IMG/VR virus record: IMGVR_UViG_3300017991_005548
Location: 62,001-126,000 of that record
Direction: 5' to 3' (one strand)
Length of the DNA stretch: 64,000 bases
From: a virus
Each line of letters starts with the position of its first letter. Within the stretch, counting starts at the first letter, position 1. The position numbers and the translations under genes were made by a program. Below are positions 23,857-31,163 of this stretch, piece after piece. The notes under the pieces were generated by a model. The model was given only the letters and a program-made list of their open reading frames with translations. It was not told the DNA's origin and made no database searches.

Positions 23857-24041
23857 ATACATTTATAGCACGAAAGGATAACGGTGATAAAATTTCCTTC
23901 TTAGAAGGAAATTTTAAACTTGGTGGATTAAATCCAGAATATGAAGCAAAGTATTGTGATTGTGATGAGAACACAACCAATACTTCGGAAATCGCAGATT
24001 GGGACACCGCTTTGGATGTGTCATATGTAATTGATGAATAA
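23853..24041 (+). CDS. Small unknown protein
   Basis: 62 residues with an acidic C-terminus (EYEAKYCDCDENTTNTSEIA). AAGGG precedes the start, which overlaps the truncated beta-helix ORF. Not recognised. Confidence 0.55.
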   Translation: MNTFIARKDNGDKISFLEGNFKLGGLNPEYEAKYCDCDENTTNTSEIADWDTALDVSYVIDE

Positions 24042-24058
24042 GAAGGAGAGACAATAAA

Positions 24059-24220
24059 ATGGGCGCTTTTATTATTTGTTTATTGTTAATTGGTCTCCTA
24101 ATACTAATTTGTAATTTATTAACACCAAAACTCATTGTTGTTACAAAAGCGGCAAAACTAGAAAGACGTTTTAATAATTATAGGCAAATTATTTTTCTTT
24201 TAGAGATAGAAGATAATTAA
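24059..24220 (+). CDS. 53-aa single-span membrane protein
   Basis: GAAGGAGAG lies 9 nt before the ATG. The product has one hydrophobic helix (FIICLLLIGLLILICNLL) followed by a short basic/amphipathic tail. It lies between the beta-helix cassette and adhesin 5. A holin-like role is possible but nothing specific supports it. Confidence 0.6.
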   Translation: MGAFIICLLLIGLLILICNLLTPKLIVVTKAAKLERRFNNYRQIIFLLEIEDN

Positions 24221-24233
24221 TTAGGAATAAATT

Positions 24234-25706
24234 ATGGTAAACAGAATATTTGACGATTATCAAGGACCATCCATTAAAATAAATGGAGTCTGTTATAAAT
24301 GGGCTGGGGAAACAACTGAACCCTTTAATTCTCACCCCAGTGAAATTGAAGGAACTTTTGATACTTGCTTGGAATGTGCAATAGAAAGTTCTTCAAGTTT
24401 GTCTTCTGAATCTGAGTCCTCTGAATCAATTAATAACTTTAGCTCTTCTTCTGAATCAATTGAAAATACTTCATCAAGTGAATCAATTGCATGTCAAGAA
24501 GGAGATATCCAATTTGTGCTAAGTCAAGCAAACGCATTACAATTCTCTCCCCCAGTATTTCAAGGAGCCATTGACGAAGGAATTGTTTGTATTGATGGAA
24601 TTCGAGAGGGAACTTACACAAACTATGGGCAGGAAGATCTTATTGTTTTGAGTGACCCAGGAGCTTATGTGAATTATACTGCTGGACAAACTGTTGAAGT
24701 TTGTGAAGGGCAATGTCCTCAAGTTTCAAGTTCTTCAAGTTCTGAAGCATATAGTTCAGAGAGTTCAAGTAGTTCGTTCCCTGAAGGTATATTCTTAAAA
24801 ATGGAATACGATGCAAGTACGAGTCTTACAACACAGCTTCGATTCGATAATGTAATTGATTACGGAGATGCTATTATATATTGGGGAGATGGAGATACTA
24901 CTGATATTAGTGGTACTGGGAACGGTACAGAAAACCATGTTTATGATTCTAGTGGAACCTATGAGGTTAAAATAAGTGCTACTGGCAATTTTTGGTTAGG
25001 ACAATCTACCACTACTTCATATCGAACAGGGTATAAAAAAATTACCCAATGGGGAGATGTAAAATGGTCCAGATGTGATTTCTCCTTTGCCAACCTTCCA
25101 GACCTAGAGGTGACAGCAACAGATTATCCTGATTTATCAAATGTAACAGATGTTAGATATATGCTTGCTGGTTGTACGAATATGGTTGGAGACCAGCATG
25201 ACTGGGCATGGGATATGACAGGAGTAACTGATTTAAGCCACATGTTTCAGAATTCTCTTGCTTTTAACGGCACTGTTCAAAACTTTAGCAACATGGGAGA
25301 TGCAGAGAACCTGTCGTTCATGTTTGTGGGGAATGGCAGAAGTAATCCTGGTTCGTTCAATCAACCGATTGGAGTTTGGGATACATCTAGTGTAACAGAT
25401 ATAACTCAAATGTTACAATATCAGCCTGATTTTGATCAGGATTTATCAAACTGGGATGTTAGTAACGTGACAGATACTGCTCAATTTATGGAGAATTTTG
25501 GTGTTGAAGAGTTATCAAATGCAAACTATAACGCACTTCTGATTTCATGGGGTGGACAATCATTAATCTCTCATGGCGATACTATTTCTTTTGGAAAAAG
25601 TAAGTATACAGATGACAGCGGAGATTGCCCAAGTTGTCCTATTACAACAGGCAGAAGTGCTATAGCGGCGGCATGGGGTACATTACGAGATGGTGGGTCT
25701 GTTTAA
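24234..25706 (+). CDS. Modular adhesin-like protein 5 with BspA-type repeats
   Basis: 490 residues: shared N-module, Ser linker, middle domain, Ser linker, a PKD-like beta domain (IYWGDGDTTDISGTGNGTEN) and then BspA/DUF285 repeats (NMSFMF-like: MTGVTDLSHMFQNSLAFNG, WDTSSVTDITQMLQYQPDFD, WDVSNVTDTAQFME). DUF285 repeats are surface adhesion modules of bacteria and their presence on the shared phage module suggests capture of a bacterial adhesin domain. Confidence 0.7.
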   Translation: MVNRIFDDYQGPSIKINGVCYKWAGETTEPFNSHPSEIEGTFDTCLECAIESSSSLSSESESSESINNFSSSSESIENTSSSESIACQEGDIQFVLSQANALQFSPPVFQGAIDEGIVCIDGIREGTYTNYGQEDLIVLSDPGAYVNYTAGQTVEVCEGQCPQVSSSSSSEAYSSESSSSSFPEGIFLKMEYDASTSLTTQLRFDNVIDYGDAIIYWGDGDTTDISGTGNGTENHVYDSSGTYEVKISATGNFWLGQSTTTSYRTGYKKITQWGDVKWSRCDFSFANLPDLEVTATDYPDLSNVTDVRYMLAGCTNMVGDQHDWAWDMTGVTDLSHMFQNSLAFNGTVQNFSNMGDAENLSFMFVGNGRSNPGSFNQPIGVWDTSSVTDITQMLQYQPDFDQDLSNWDVSNVTDTAQFMENFGVEELSNANYNALLISWGGQSLISHGDTISFGKSKYTDDSGDCPSCPITTGRSAIAAAWGTLRDGGSV

Positions 25707-25716
25707 GGAGTAAATT

Positions 25717-26307
25717 ATGGCTAACAGAATATTTGATGATTATCAAGGAGCATCCGTTAAAATAAACGGTATTTGCTATAAATTTATTGGAGAAACAACA
25801 AGACCATTTGATTCTCATCCAAGTGAAATTGAAGGAACTTTTGATACTTGTTTGGCATGTGCTGTTGAAAGTTCATCTTCAGAAAGTACCCAGTCTTCCA
25901 GTTCTGAATCAATTAATAACTTTAGCTCTTCTTCTGAATCAATTGAAAATACTTCATCAAGTGAATCAATTGCATGTCAAGAAGGAGATATCCAATTTGT
26001 GCTAAGTCAAGCAAACGCTTTGCAATTTTCTCCCCCAGTATTTTTCGGAGTTATTCCAGAAGGAACCGTTTGTGTTGATGGGGTACATGAAGGAACTTAT
26101 ACAAATTATGGTGGAGAAGATTTAATTGTTTTTAGTGATTCAGGAGCTTATCAAAGCTATACTGATGGACAAACCATTGAAGTTTGTGAAGGGGTTTGTT
26201 TGCCACAAGCAGTTTATAAGTATAGCAATCTACAACTGAATGTATCACCAAACACATATAGATATACTCCAGTTATAATTGAGTCAAGTTCATCAAGTTC
26301 AGGATAA
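25717..26307 (+). CDS. Modular adhesin-like protein 6 (short)
   Basis: 196 residues: shared N-module, Ser linkers and middle domain, nearly identical in places to protein 5 (EGDIQFVLSQANALQFSPPV), ending soon after in VIIESSSSSSG. No variable C-terminal domain remains. Either a short structural form or a C-terminal truncation. Confidence 0.6.
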   Translation: MANRIFDDYQGASVKINGICYKFIGETTRPFDSHPSEIEGTFDTCLACAVESSSSESTQSSSSESINNFSSSSESIENTSSSESIACQEGDIQFVLSQANALQFSPPVFFGVIPEGTVCVDGVHEGTYTNYGGEDLIVFSDSGAYQSYTDGQTIEVCEGVCLPQAVYKYSNLQLNVSPNTYRYTPVIIESSSSSSG

Positions 26308-26322
26308 ATTTTAGGAGGATTT

Positions 26323-26805
26323 ATGGATTTATATTTTTTACAAGACCAAGGAGACGCTTTGGTTTATAATGACGGAATTGCATATGAGTTTGTTGAGCAA
26401 ACAGTTCAAGTCCCAAATGCAAGTGGAGCGCAAGTTATTGAAGGAAACATCTCTTCATTTAATTTCAGCATTGCTGACGCACAATTAAAAACAGCTTACA
26501 CTGCTGGTGAACATGCTTTGGCTTTTTATGTTGATGAAAATAAAATTGAAGTTGACATGCCCCTTGCCAACACTTGGTATACTTTCCCCGATGTTCCAGT
26601 TGCAGGAGTTATTCGGGTTTGGCAAACGGGAGCATTTTACCCAAACATAAAAATTAATGGTATTGATCAGGCCGTTAACGCAGGAACAAGCAAAGCTAGT
26701 GCAATGCCATACAATGTTGCTGTTGGAGATGTAATCGAAATACGAGAACCAACTACTAGTGGAAACACTGGGTACGGATATATATTGCCATTTGTTTATC
26801 CATAA
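26323..26805 (+). CDS. Unknown virion-associated protein
   Basis: 160 residues, beta-rich without Ser linkers or the shared module. AGGAGG precedes the ATG at 6 nt. Last gene of the plus-strand block and followed by a bidirectional terminator, so probably co-transcribed with the adhesins. Not recognised. Confidence 0.55.
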   Translation: MDLYFLQDQGDALVYNDGIAYEFVEQTVQVPNASGAQVIEGNISSFNFSIADAQLKTAYTAGEHALAFYVDENKIEVDMPLANTWYTFPDVPVAGVIRVWQTGAFYPNIKINGIDQAVNAGTSKASAMPYNVAVGDVIEIREPTTSGNTGYGYILPFVYP

Positions 26806-26828
26806 ATTGGGCGCAAGGATTGAATTAA

Positions 26829-26855
26829 AAAAGGGTGGACTAAGTCCACCCTTTA
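26829..26855. terminator. Bidirectional terminator
   Basis: GGGTGGAC/GTCCACCC stem flanked by A-run on one side and T-run on the other, between convergent genes. Confidence 0.8.
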
Positions 26856-26864
26856 ACATTTACT

Positions 26865-27194
26865 TCATTCAGTTAGTACAGGGATCTTCTTCGGTTTGCC
26901 CCTACTAGACTTCGGCAAACTAATTTTAAGAACTCCATTGTCTAAAGCACTTTTTATCTTACTTACCGCAACATCATTTGGAAGTCTGAAGGATAAATCT
27001 TTTTTGCCATAAGCTCTCTTCCTATATCCACCTTCTTTATCTCGTTCCCAAGAAATGTCCAAATAATTGTCCTTTGCATAAACCTCTACTTTGTCCTTCT
27101 CGACACCTGGCATATCAACTCTTACTTCATAGCTTTCATCATTTGTCCAAGTGTCATACTCAACGTCTCTGTTAAAAAAGAAATCAGAATACAT
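26865..27194 (-). CDS. Hsp20/alpha-crystallin small heat-shock protein
   Basis: 109 residues. The alpha-crystallin domain is clear: YEVRVDMPGVEKDKVEVYAK, the beta strands around DKEGGYRKRAYGKKDLSFRL, and DNGVLKISLPKSS with the GVL motif. It lacks a long N-terminal arm and the C-terminal IxI is KKIPVLTE. It should form oligomers that hold unfolding proteins. With DnaJ and Clp at 46-49 kb it adds to a phage chaperone set. GGAGG precedes the ATG. Confidence 0.85.
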   Translation of the reverse strand: MYSDFFFNRDVEYDTWTNDESYEVRVDMPGVEKDKVEVYAKDNYLDISWERDKEGGYRKRAYGKKDLSFRLPNDVAVSKIKSALDNGVLKISLPKSSRGKPKKIPVLTE

Positions 27195-27329
27195 AACTTG
27201 TTCCTCCTTTAGTTAGTTTGTTATGCAATTTTACTAAAAAGCAAAACACATGCCAACTCTATTTAAGCAGGAATCTAGGTAAGAAAAGGGACAGTTTGAC
27301 ACATATAAGTGAGACAAATGGGCGCAAAA

Positions 27330-27351
27330 AAGCGCCATCCTAAAATGGCGC
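27330..27351 (-). terminator. Terminator of tRNA array 3
   Basis: Minus-strand stem GCGCCAT/ATGGCGC followed by TTTTTT, downstream of the last tRNA-His. Confidence 0.8.
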
Positions 27352-27358
27352 TTGAGTT

Positions 27359-27450
27359 TGGGCGCAAGGACGGAATTCGAATCCGTAGGGGAGATTACCT
27401 CCAACAGGGTCACAACCTGTCACGCTAAGCCAATTACGTTCTACCTTGCG
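27359..27450 (-). tRNA. tRNA-His(GTG) with long variable arm
   Basis: Acceptor CGCAAGG/CCTTGCG, C73, encoded CCA; anticodon arm ACAGG-TTGTGAC-CCTGT. C73 is a His identity base, but the variable arm GGAG-GTAAT-CTCC is type II, not normal for His. Confidence 0.75.
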
Positions 27451-27451
27451 A

Positions 27452-27526
27452 TGGGCTACTCGACGGATCTTGAAACCGCAACCTCCAGGGCCACAACCTA
27501 GCGCTCTGCCTTTGAGCTACGAGTAG
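27452..27526 (-). tRNA. tRNA-His(GTG), canonical
   Basis: Acceptor CTACTCG/CGAGTAG, C73 with encoded CCA, and G at -1 in the transcript, the two standard His identity elements. Anticodon arm CTAGG-TTGTGGC-CCTGG. Confidence 0.9.
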
Positions 27527-27538
27527 CATCAAATTGGT

Positions 27539-28210
27539 CTATCCCAACCATTTGTCTCTTTTAAATCCACCTATTTCTTGAATGCCTCCCATAATTTTTT
27601 GTTTTATTTCAACGCTGTGTAATCTTACTGTGCAAATTCCGTATTTTAGTTTACCCTGAAATTCGCTAGATTTAAAATAACATTTTCTCAAATTTTCTTT
27701 CGTCAAACTAAGTGCATTAAGCCAAAATTCAACAATCTCTTGTTCAGAAACTCCATTGTTTGTATAGGCATTTATAGAAAGAGCAAATCTTTTTTCTTCA
27801 AACTCAAAGTGTTCTCTAAGGAACTTCATAAAAAGAATCATCATGTCAATATCGCTATTGCAGAATGTCACTCCTTTATTGGATTCTTTTGTTCCTTCTG
27901 CCCAATAAAGAATACAGCCAACCCGAAAACTTTCAGATATTTTAGCAAGTGCTCTTCCATCAGTTTGCCACTTCCTTCTTTTTCTTCTGAATTTTTCCGA
28001 ATATTTCTCCTGTTTACCAAAATAACCACCTTTTCTTGTTTTTGTCCTGTGCCGCAATTTTAGGTTTTCTATTTGTTCTTTCGTTAGTTGAATATCTCGA
28101 ACCCATAAACTAACAGACGATTGAGACACATCTAGAATCTTGGCTATTTTCTTTATAGATTGTCCACTTTTTCTTAGTTCTCTTGCTTTGTTTCTTTCGA
28201 CTTTTTTCAT
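27539..28210 (-). CDS. HTH protein, possible homing endonuclease, inside tRNA array
   Basis: 224 residues from ATG 28210 (MKKVERNKARELRKSGQSIK), preceded by GGGGG. Residues 8-32 form a helix-turn-helix (GQSIKKIAKILDVSQSSVSL). The rest (VGCILYWAEGTKESNKGVTF, NSDIDMMILFMKFL) resembles LAGLIDADG-like prophage proteins found near mobile endonucleases. Two palindromes flank its -10 box, suggesting self-repression. Its position between tRNA-His and tRNA-Met fits a mobile gene. Function is inferred. Confidence 0.6.
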   Translation of the reverse strand: MKKVERNKARELRKSGQSIKKIAKILDVSQSSVSLWVRDIQLTKEQIENLKLRHRTKTRKGGYFGKQEKYSEKFRRKRRKWQTDGRALAKISESFRVGCILYWAEGTKESNKGVTFCNSDIDMMILFMKFLREHFEFEEKRFALSINAYTNNGVSEQEIVEFWLNALSLTKENLRKCYFKSSEFQGKLKYGICTVRLHSVEIKQKIMGGIQEIGGFKRDKWLG

Positions 28211-28225
28211 TTTCGAACCCCCATA

Positions 28226-28266
28226 GTTATATGTGATATAACATATTATACAGCAAGTTCGAACTT
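28226..28266 (-). promoter_or_regulatory. Promoter region with two palindromes
   Basis: TATAAT at 28250-28245 lies between GTTATAT-GTG-ATATAAC (28226-28242) and AAGTTCGAACTT (28255-28266). The upstream palindrome covers the expected -35 area. Likely operators for the HTH protein. Confidence 0.55.
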
Positions 28267-28268
28267 TT

Positions 28269-28343
28269 TGGTAGCAGTATCGGGACTTGAACCCGAACGG
28301 CACTCCTTATGAAAGAGTCGCACTACCATTATGCTATACTGCT
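28269..28343 (-). tRNA. tRNA-Met(CAT)
   Basis: Acceptor AGCAGTA/TACTGCT, encoded CCA; anticodon arm ACTCT-TTCATAA-GGAGT. Elongator Met or an Ile2 (lysidine) form cannot be separated by eye. Confidence 0.85.
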
Positions 28344-28397
28344 ATGAAAGTCTTGGGCTAACCATTGCCCAACCTAGCGTCATTTATCGTATCCAAT

Positions 28398-28472
28398 TGG
28401 CGGTGATAAGGGGAATCGAACCCCTGTCCTCTGGGCGACAACCAGAAATCCTAGCCATTAAACGATATCACC
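28398..28472 (-). tRNA. tRNA-Asp(GTC) copy 1
   Basis: Acceptor GGTGATA/TATCACC, G73, encoded CCA; anticodon arm TCTGG-TTGTCGC-CCAGA. G73 fits Asp. Confidence 0.9.
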
Positions 28473-28478
28473 GATAAG

Positions 28479-28552
28479 CGGAACCGAAGGGACTCGAACC
28501 CTCAATCTCCTGATCGACAGTCAGGGGCACTAACCAATTGCGCTACGGCTCC
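28479..28552 (-). tRNA. tRNA-Asp(GTC) copy 2
   Basis: Acceptor GGAGCCG/CGGTTCC, G73, CCA not encoded; anticodon arm CCTGA-CTGTCGA-TCAGG. Body unlike copy 1. Confidence 0.85.
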
Positions 28553-28670
28553 ATAAAACTGAAAGCTCTAAAGTTTTCGTTAGTCTTTTTGCTTTCGCTC
28601 ATACTCCTATACTCTTTATTGTCCAATCCAGTTGTCAATTGGCTCTAAGGAACGATACGAACTTTCAGTT

Positions 28671-28747
28671 TGGTGACGACAGTTGGACTTGAACCAACGC
28701 TCTCCAGTGTGTCGAACTGGCGATTTATCCATCTAATCTATGCCGTC
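28671..28747 (-). tRNA. tRNA-Val(GAC)
   Basis: Acceptor GACGGCA/TGTCGTC, encoded CCA; anticodon arm CCAGT-TCGACAC-ACTGG. Position 33 is C instead of the near-universal U. Confidence 0.75.
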
Positions 28748-28751
28748 AATT

Positions 28752-28829
28752 TGGTTCTGCGAGAGGGACTTGAACCCCCGACCTCCTCCTTATCAGGGAG
28801 GCGCTACTTACCATCTGAGCTACCGCAGA
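28752..28829 (-). tRNA. tRNA-Ile(GAT), canonical
   Basis: Acceptor TCTGCGG/TCGCAGA, encoded CCA; anticodon arm CCTCC-CTGATAA-GGAGG. Confidence 0.9.
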
Positions 28830-28834
28830 ATCAT

Positions 28835-28925
28835 TGGTGGGAGTAGCAGGACTTGAACCTGCGTTTACCTTTCGGCCTCCTGTGTATCAGACAGGCGCTC
28901 TAACCAAATACTGAGCTATACTCCC
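28835..28925 (-). tRNA. tRNA-Ile(GAT) with long variable arm
   Basis: Acceptor GGGAGTA/TACTCCC, encoded CCA; anticodon arm CCTGT-CTGATAC-ACAGG. The variable region of about 16 nt contains GCC-GAAA-GGT, a type II arm unexpected for Ile. Confidence 0.8.
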
Positions 28926-28985
28926 ATAACATTCTTTTTGCATTGTAACATCATCAATGTTATCGTGCAAATTTGATGTTACAAT
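28926..28985. repeat. Two interleaved inverted repeats between tRNA genes
   Basis: ATAACATT (28926-28933) pairs with AATGTTAT (28956-28963), and ATTGTAACATCA (28942-28953) pairs with TGATGTTACAAT (28974-28985). The two cross, so they are alternative hairpins or a pseudoknot. Confidence 0.6.
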
Positions 28986-29060
28986 TGGCAGGGACGAAAG
29001 GATTTGAACCCTTACCGCATGGTTTTGGAGACCAGCAGGCTACCATTACAACACGCCCCT
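28986..29060 (-). tRNA. tRNA-Trp(CCA)
   Basis: Acceptor AGGGGCG/CGTCCCT, G73, encoded CCA; loop CTCCAAA on stem TGGT/ACCA. G73 fits Trp. Confidence 0.9.
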
Positions 29061-29065
29061 GTTAG

Positions 29066-29141
29066 TGGTACTCCTACCAGAACTCGAACCTGGATCTTCG
29101 ACTTCGAAGGCCGTTATTCTAATCCATTGAACTATAGGAGC
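29066..29141 (-). tRNA. tRNA-Arg(TCG)
   Basis: Acceptor GCTCCTA/TAGGAGT, encoded CCA; anticodon arm CGGC-CTTCGAA-GTCG. Confidence 0.85.
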
Positions 29142-29175
29142 ATCTACATATAAATTTTCAAAGAACTCTAATTCT

Positions 29176-29252
29176 TGGTACACCCAGCAGGATTTGAACC
29201 TGCAACCTCCTGGTTCGTAGCCAGACGCTCTATCCAATTGAGCTATGAGTGC
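29176..29252 (-). tRNA. tRNA-Arg(ACG)
   Basis: Acceptor GCACTCA/TGGGTGT, encoded CCA; anticodon arm TCTGG-CTACGAA-CCAGG. A34 would need deamination to inosine by the host. Confidence 0.85.
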
Positions 29253-29257
29253 AACTT

Positions 29258-29334
29258 TGGTACTCCTGGCGGGACTCGAACCCACATAGACCTGTTTAGA
29301 AGACAGGTGCCTGATCCAGTTAGACTACAGGAGC
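29258..29334 (-). tRNA. tRNA-Arg(TCT)
   Basis: Acceptor GCTCCTG/CAGGAGT, encoded CCA; anticodon arm CCTGT-CTTCTAA-ACAGG. Confidence 0.9.
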
Positions 29335-29342
29335 ATCTAAAA

Positions 29343-29498
29343 TTATTTCAACTTTTCTTTCGCTTTTTTCAAATCCTCAATTAACTGTTTCTTTGAGTAG
29401 TTTCTGCCTACCCAAACTAATTCATACATTTTCTCGTCTTTTTGATTCTGAACACTGTTCAGAACTCGTTCTAAAATCTCTTGTGCTGTTTCTTTCAT
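29343..29498 (-). CDS. 51-aa charged protein inside tRNA array 3
   Basis: AGGAGAGG precedes the ATG; part of it belongs to the tRNA-Arg(CCT) 3' end. The product (MKETAQEILERVLNSVQNQK, ending KKQLIEDLKKAKEKLK) is helical and charged. The central WVGRNYSKKQLIEDL looks like a small folded segment. Not recognised; too short for a domain call. Confidence 0.6.
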   Translation of the reverse strand: MKETAQEILERVLNSVQNQKDEKMYELVWVGRNYSKKQLIEDLKKAKEKLK

Positions 29499-29501
29499 TT
29501 T

Positions 29502-29576
29502 TGGCCTCTCCTATAGGACTCGAACCTATATCTGCGGTTTAGGAAACCGATATTCTATCCCTTGAACTAAGGAGAG
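29502..29576 (-). tRNA. tRNA-Arg(CCT)
   Basis: Acceptor CTCTCCT/AGGAGAG, G73, encoded CCA; anticodon arm CGGT-TTCCTAA-ACCG. First gene of array 3. Confidence 0.9.
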
Positions 29577-29590
29577 TCAGGCACAAAAAA

Positions 29591-29616
29591 AGCCCAAGCT
29601 CCTTAGAGCCTGGGCT
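29591..29616 (-). terminator. Attenuator terminator of tRNA array 3
   Basis: Minus-strand stem AGCCCAGGCTC-TAAG-GAGCTTGGGCT and a 7-T run. The segment GAAGCCC-A-GGCTC (29618-29606) can instead pair over 12 bp with GAGCC-ACA-GGGCTTC (29675-29661) in the leader ORF. Confidence 0.9.
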
Positions 29617-29635
29617 TCGTAAATCTGCTTATCTA

Positions 29636-29716
29636 TCAGAACATGCGATAGCGCAGATCAGAAGCCCTGTGGCTCCAATCGCGTCTAATAATATGCATGT
29701 CTCTAACAACGTTCAT
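29636..29716 (-). CDS. Leader peptide of tRNA array 3 (26 aa)
   Basis: The product starts MNVVRDMHIIRRDW. Residues 3-14 (VVRDMHIIRRDW) are drawn only from Val, Arg, Asp, Met, His, Ile and Trp. That set is exactly the amino-acid set of the 13 tRNA genes downstream. AAGGA precedes the ATG at about 10 nt. The codons immediately after (AGC CAC AGG GCT TCT) form the antiterminator strand. I infer ribosome stalling here when these tRNAs run short. Confidence 0.85.
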   Translation of the reverse strand: MNVVRDMHIIRRDWSHRASDLRYRMF

Positions 29717-29761
29717 TTTTCTTAAATCCTTATTCGATTTAGTTTTTCAACTTACCCTCAT

Positions 29762-29798
29762 TAGTCACATTTGATTTGAGTTTTTCTCAGATCTGTAC
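29762..29798 (-). repeat. 37-nt leader element, copy 1
   Basis: Shares TAGTCACATTTGAT and AGATCTGTAC with 30377-30413. Between them lies a small hairpin that keeps pairing in both copies with different bases. It is in the 5' leader of array 3. Confidence 0.6.
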
Positions 29799-29813
29799 CA
29801 AGAAGTTATTATC

Positions 29814-29841
29814 ATTATAAGCCTTATTCAGAGTATTTCAA
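29814..29841 (-). promoter_or_regulatory. sigma70-type promoter, tRNA array 3
   Basis: Minus-strand TTGAAA, 16-bp spacer, TATAAT, about 100 bp upstream of the leader ORF. Confidence 0.85.
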
Positions 29842-29867
29842 GTCGTCTTTGAAGATTTTCTTGAATT

Positions 29868-30383
29868 TTATCTGAGGGTATCGTACAAGTCCTCATACCT
29901 AGCTCTCCACCAGTAAGCTTTAGGTACATTGCCAATGCAGAAATAATCCCCTGCATCCTTGGCCTTTAAATAAAAATTATGTGCTTCCTCATATAAGCCA
30001 AAGATCCTGGCAGAACGAATAATCCTGGTAATTCTAAGTAAGTTATGGTTGAACTCTTTACACCAAACCCTTTGTTTATCTTTGTCATCAACATCCAGGC
30101 CATAGAAATCGAGCATACGTTCAACAGCATTGGTCATATTCTCTGTGATTTCTGGGATATCTCTGCATTCTTCCACTATCATTGGGTTAATAACTGGATA
30201 TGTCATTGCCCAATTAGATGTTTCGTGCAAAGGGAAGATCCATTGAACCTGATCATGACACTTTTCCATTTCTTCATCACTACAATAAAGAATGTCCTCA
30301 TAAATCCTTCCTTTGTAATCAGCGTGATTGCCTGACAAGAATTTTACAATCCAATCTTTATCTGTAATGATCATTTTAGTCAC
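29868..30383 (-). CDS. Unknown protein
   Basis: 171 residues, alpha/beta, Trp-rich (DKDWIVKFLSGNHADYKGRI, QVQWIFPLHETSNWAMTYPV). EDILYCSDEEMEKCHDQVQW suggests a compact helical domain. Its start is preceded by the 37-nt element also found in the array 3 leader. Not recognised. Confidence 0.6.
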   Translation of the reverse strand: MTKMIITDKDWIVKFLSGNHADYKGRIYEDILYCSDEEMEKCHDQVQWIFPLHETSNWAMTYPVINPMIVEECRDIPEITENMTNAVERMLDFYGLDVDDKDKQRVWCKEFNHNLLRITRIIRSARIFGLYEEAHNFYLKAKDAGDYFCIGNVPKAYWWRARYEDLYDTLR

Positions 30384-30413
30384 ATTTGATCCAGGTTTTT
30401 CCTAGATCTGTAC
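30377..30413 (-). repeat. 37-nt leader element, copy 2
   Basis: Second copy of the element at 29762-29798, filling the gap between two genes and ending at the ATG of the gene at 29868-30383. Confidence 0.6.
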
Positions 30414-30415
30414 TG

Positions 30416-31162
30416 TTAGAAAAGACCCAAGGCTCTCCCCTGATCCCTGAAAGCAATTTCGATAACAAGTGAGAACCCTTCTGGAACCAAATATTGCTTG
30501 ATTACTTGTTTCTCACATTCTTCGCTCATATCCTGTTCTATTCCCATTTGACCTTCAAGAACTTTTACAGCCACATTGAATGCTTCATATTCAAATTCCA
30601 CAATATCAACTTCTCCTTCAAGATCTCGAAGAAGCGCCTGACCTTCATTCAAACCAATCATCTCATAGAAATAGATCATAGCTTTATAAAGTTCATGTAA
30701 TTTATCTGACTCACGCATCTGATCGTGAATCTCAAATGATATATTGTCCAAAGCCTCTCTACATTCTACAAGTTTCTTGAAGTCTTCGTCTTCAAAAGCA
30801 TCGTTAAGATTTCCACTTGCCATGATCTCTGCGATCTTATCTCCAGAAACATATTCGTCGTCGTCAGGAATAGCTCGATACAAATCTTGTAGAAGTTTGA
30901 TGTTTTCCATTTTTTCTCCACTATTTTCATCAATAACAAGCTCAATTCTGAATTCGCGCTCTTTATTGTCGATAAAGTGAGATACATTTTCGATCAACCA
31001 AGTTAAAACTTCTTCTGCGGCTTTATCAGCATCTACATTTTTACTTAGTTCATGGATTTCTTGAAGGGTCTTTTTCTCGAATGTCATTTTGACTTCTTCA
31101 AATTCGAATTTACCTTCAGCAAGGTTTTGGAATGCTTCAATAATTTTCTCTTCATCACTCAT
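30416..31162 (-). CDS. Unknown acidic helical protein
   Basis: 248 residues from ATG 31162 (MSDEEKIIEAFQNLAEGKFE), chosen for AAGGAG upstream; the longer frame lacks one. Strongly acidic and helical throughout, with no motif I recognise. Its start lies 2 bp from the stop of the zinc protein upstream, so they are in one operon. Confidence 0.6.
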   Translation of the reverse strand: MSDEEKIIEAFQNLAEGKFEFEEVKMTFEKKTLQEIHELSKNVDADKAAEEVLTWLIENVSHFIDNKEREFRIELVIDENSGEKMENIKLLQDLYRAIPDDDEYVSGDKIAEIMASGNLNDAFEDEDFKKLVECREALDNISFEIHDQMRESDKLHELYKAMIYFYEMIGLNEGQALLRDLEGEVDIVEFEYEAFNVAVKVLEGQMGIEQDMSEECEKQVIKQYLVPEGFSLVIEIAFRDQGRALGLF

Positions 31163-31163
31163 T

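Noticed and set aside
28543-28602. 19-codon ORF starting MSESKKTNENFRAF with GGAG just before the ATG
   Set aside because: Spacing to the ribosome-binding site is too short and the ORF runs into tRNA-Asp; probably chance.
29046-29384. Reading frames over the tRNA-Arg genes on both strands
   Set aside because: They cover well-folded tRNA genes; no coding signal.
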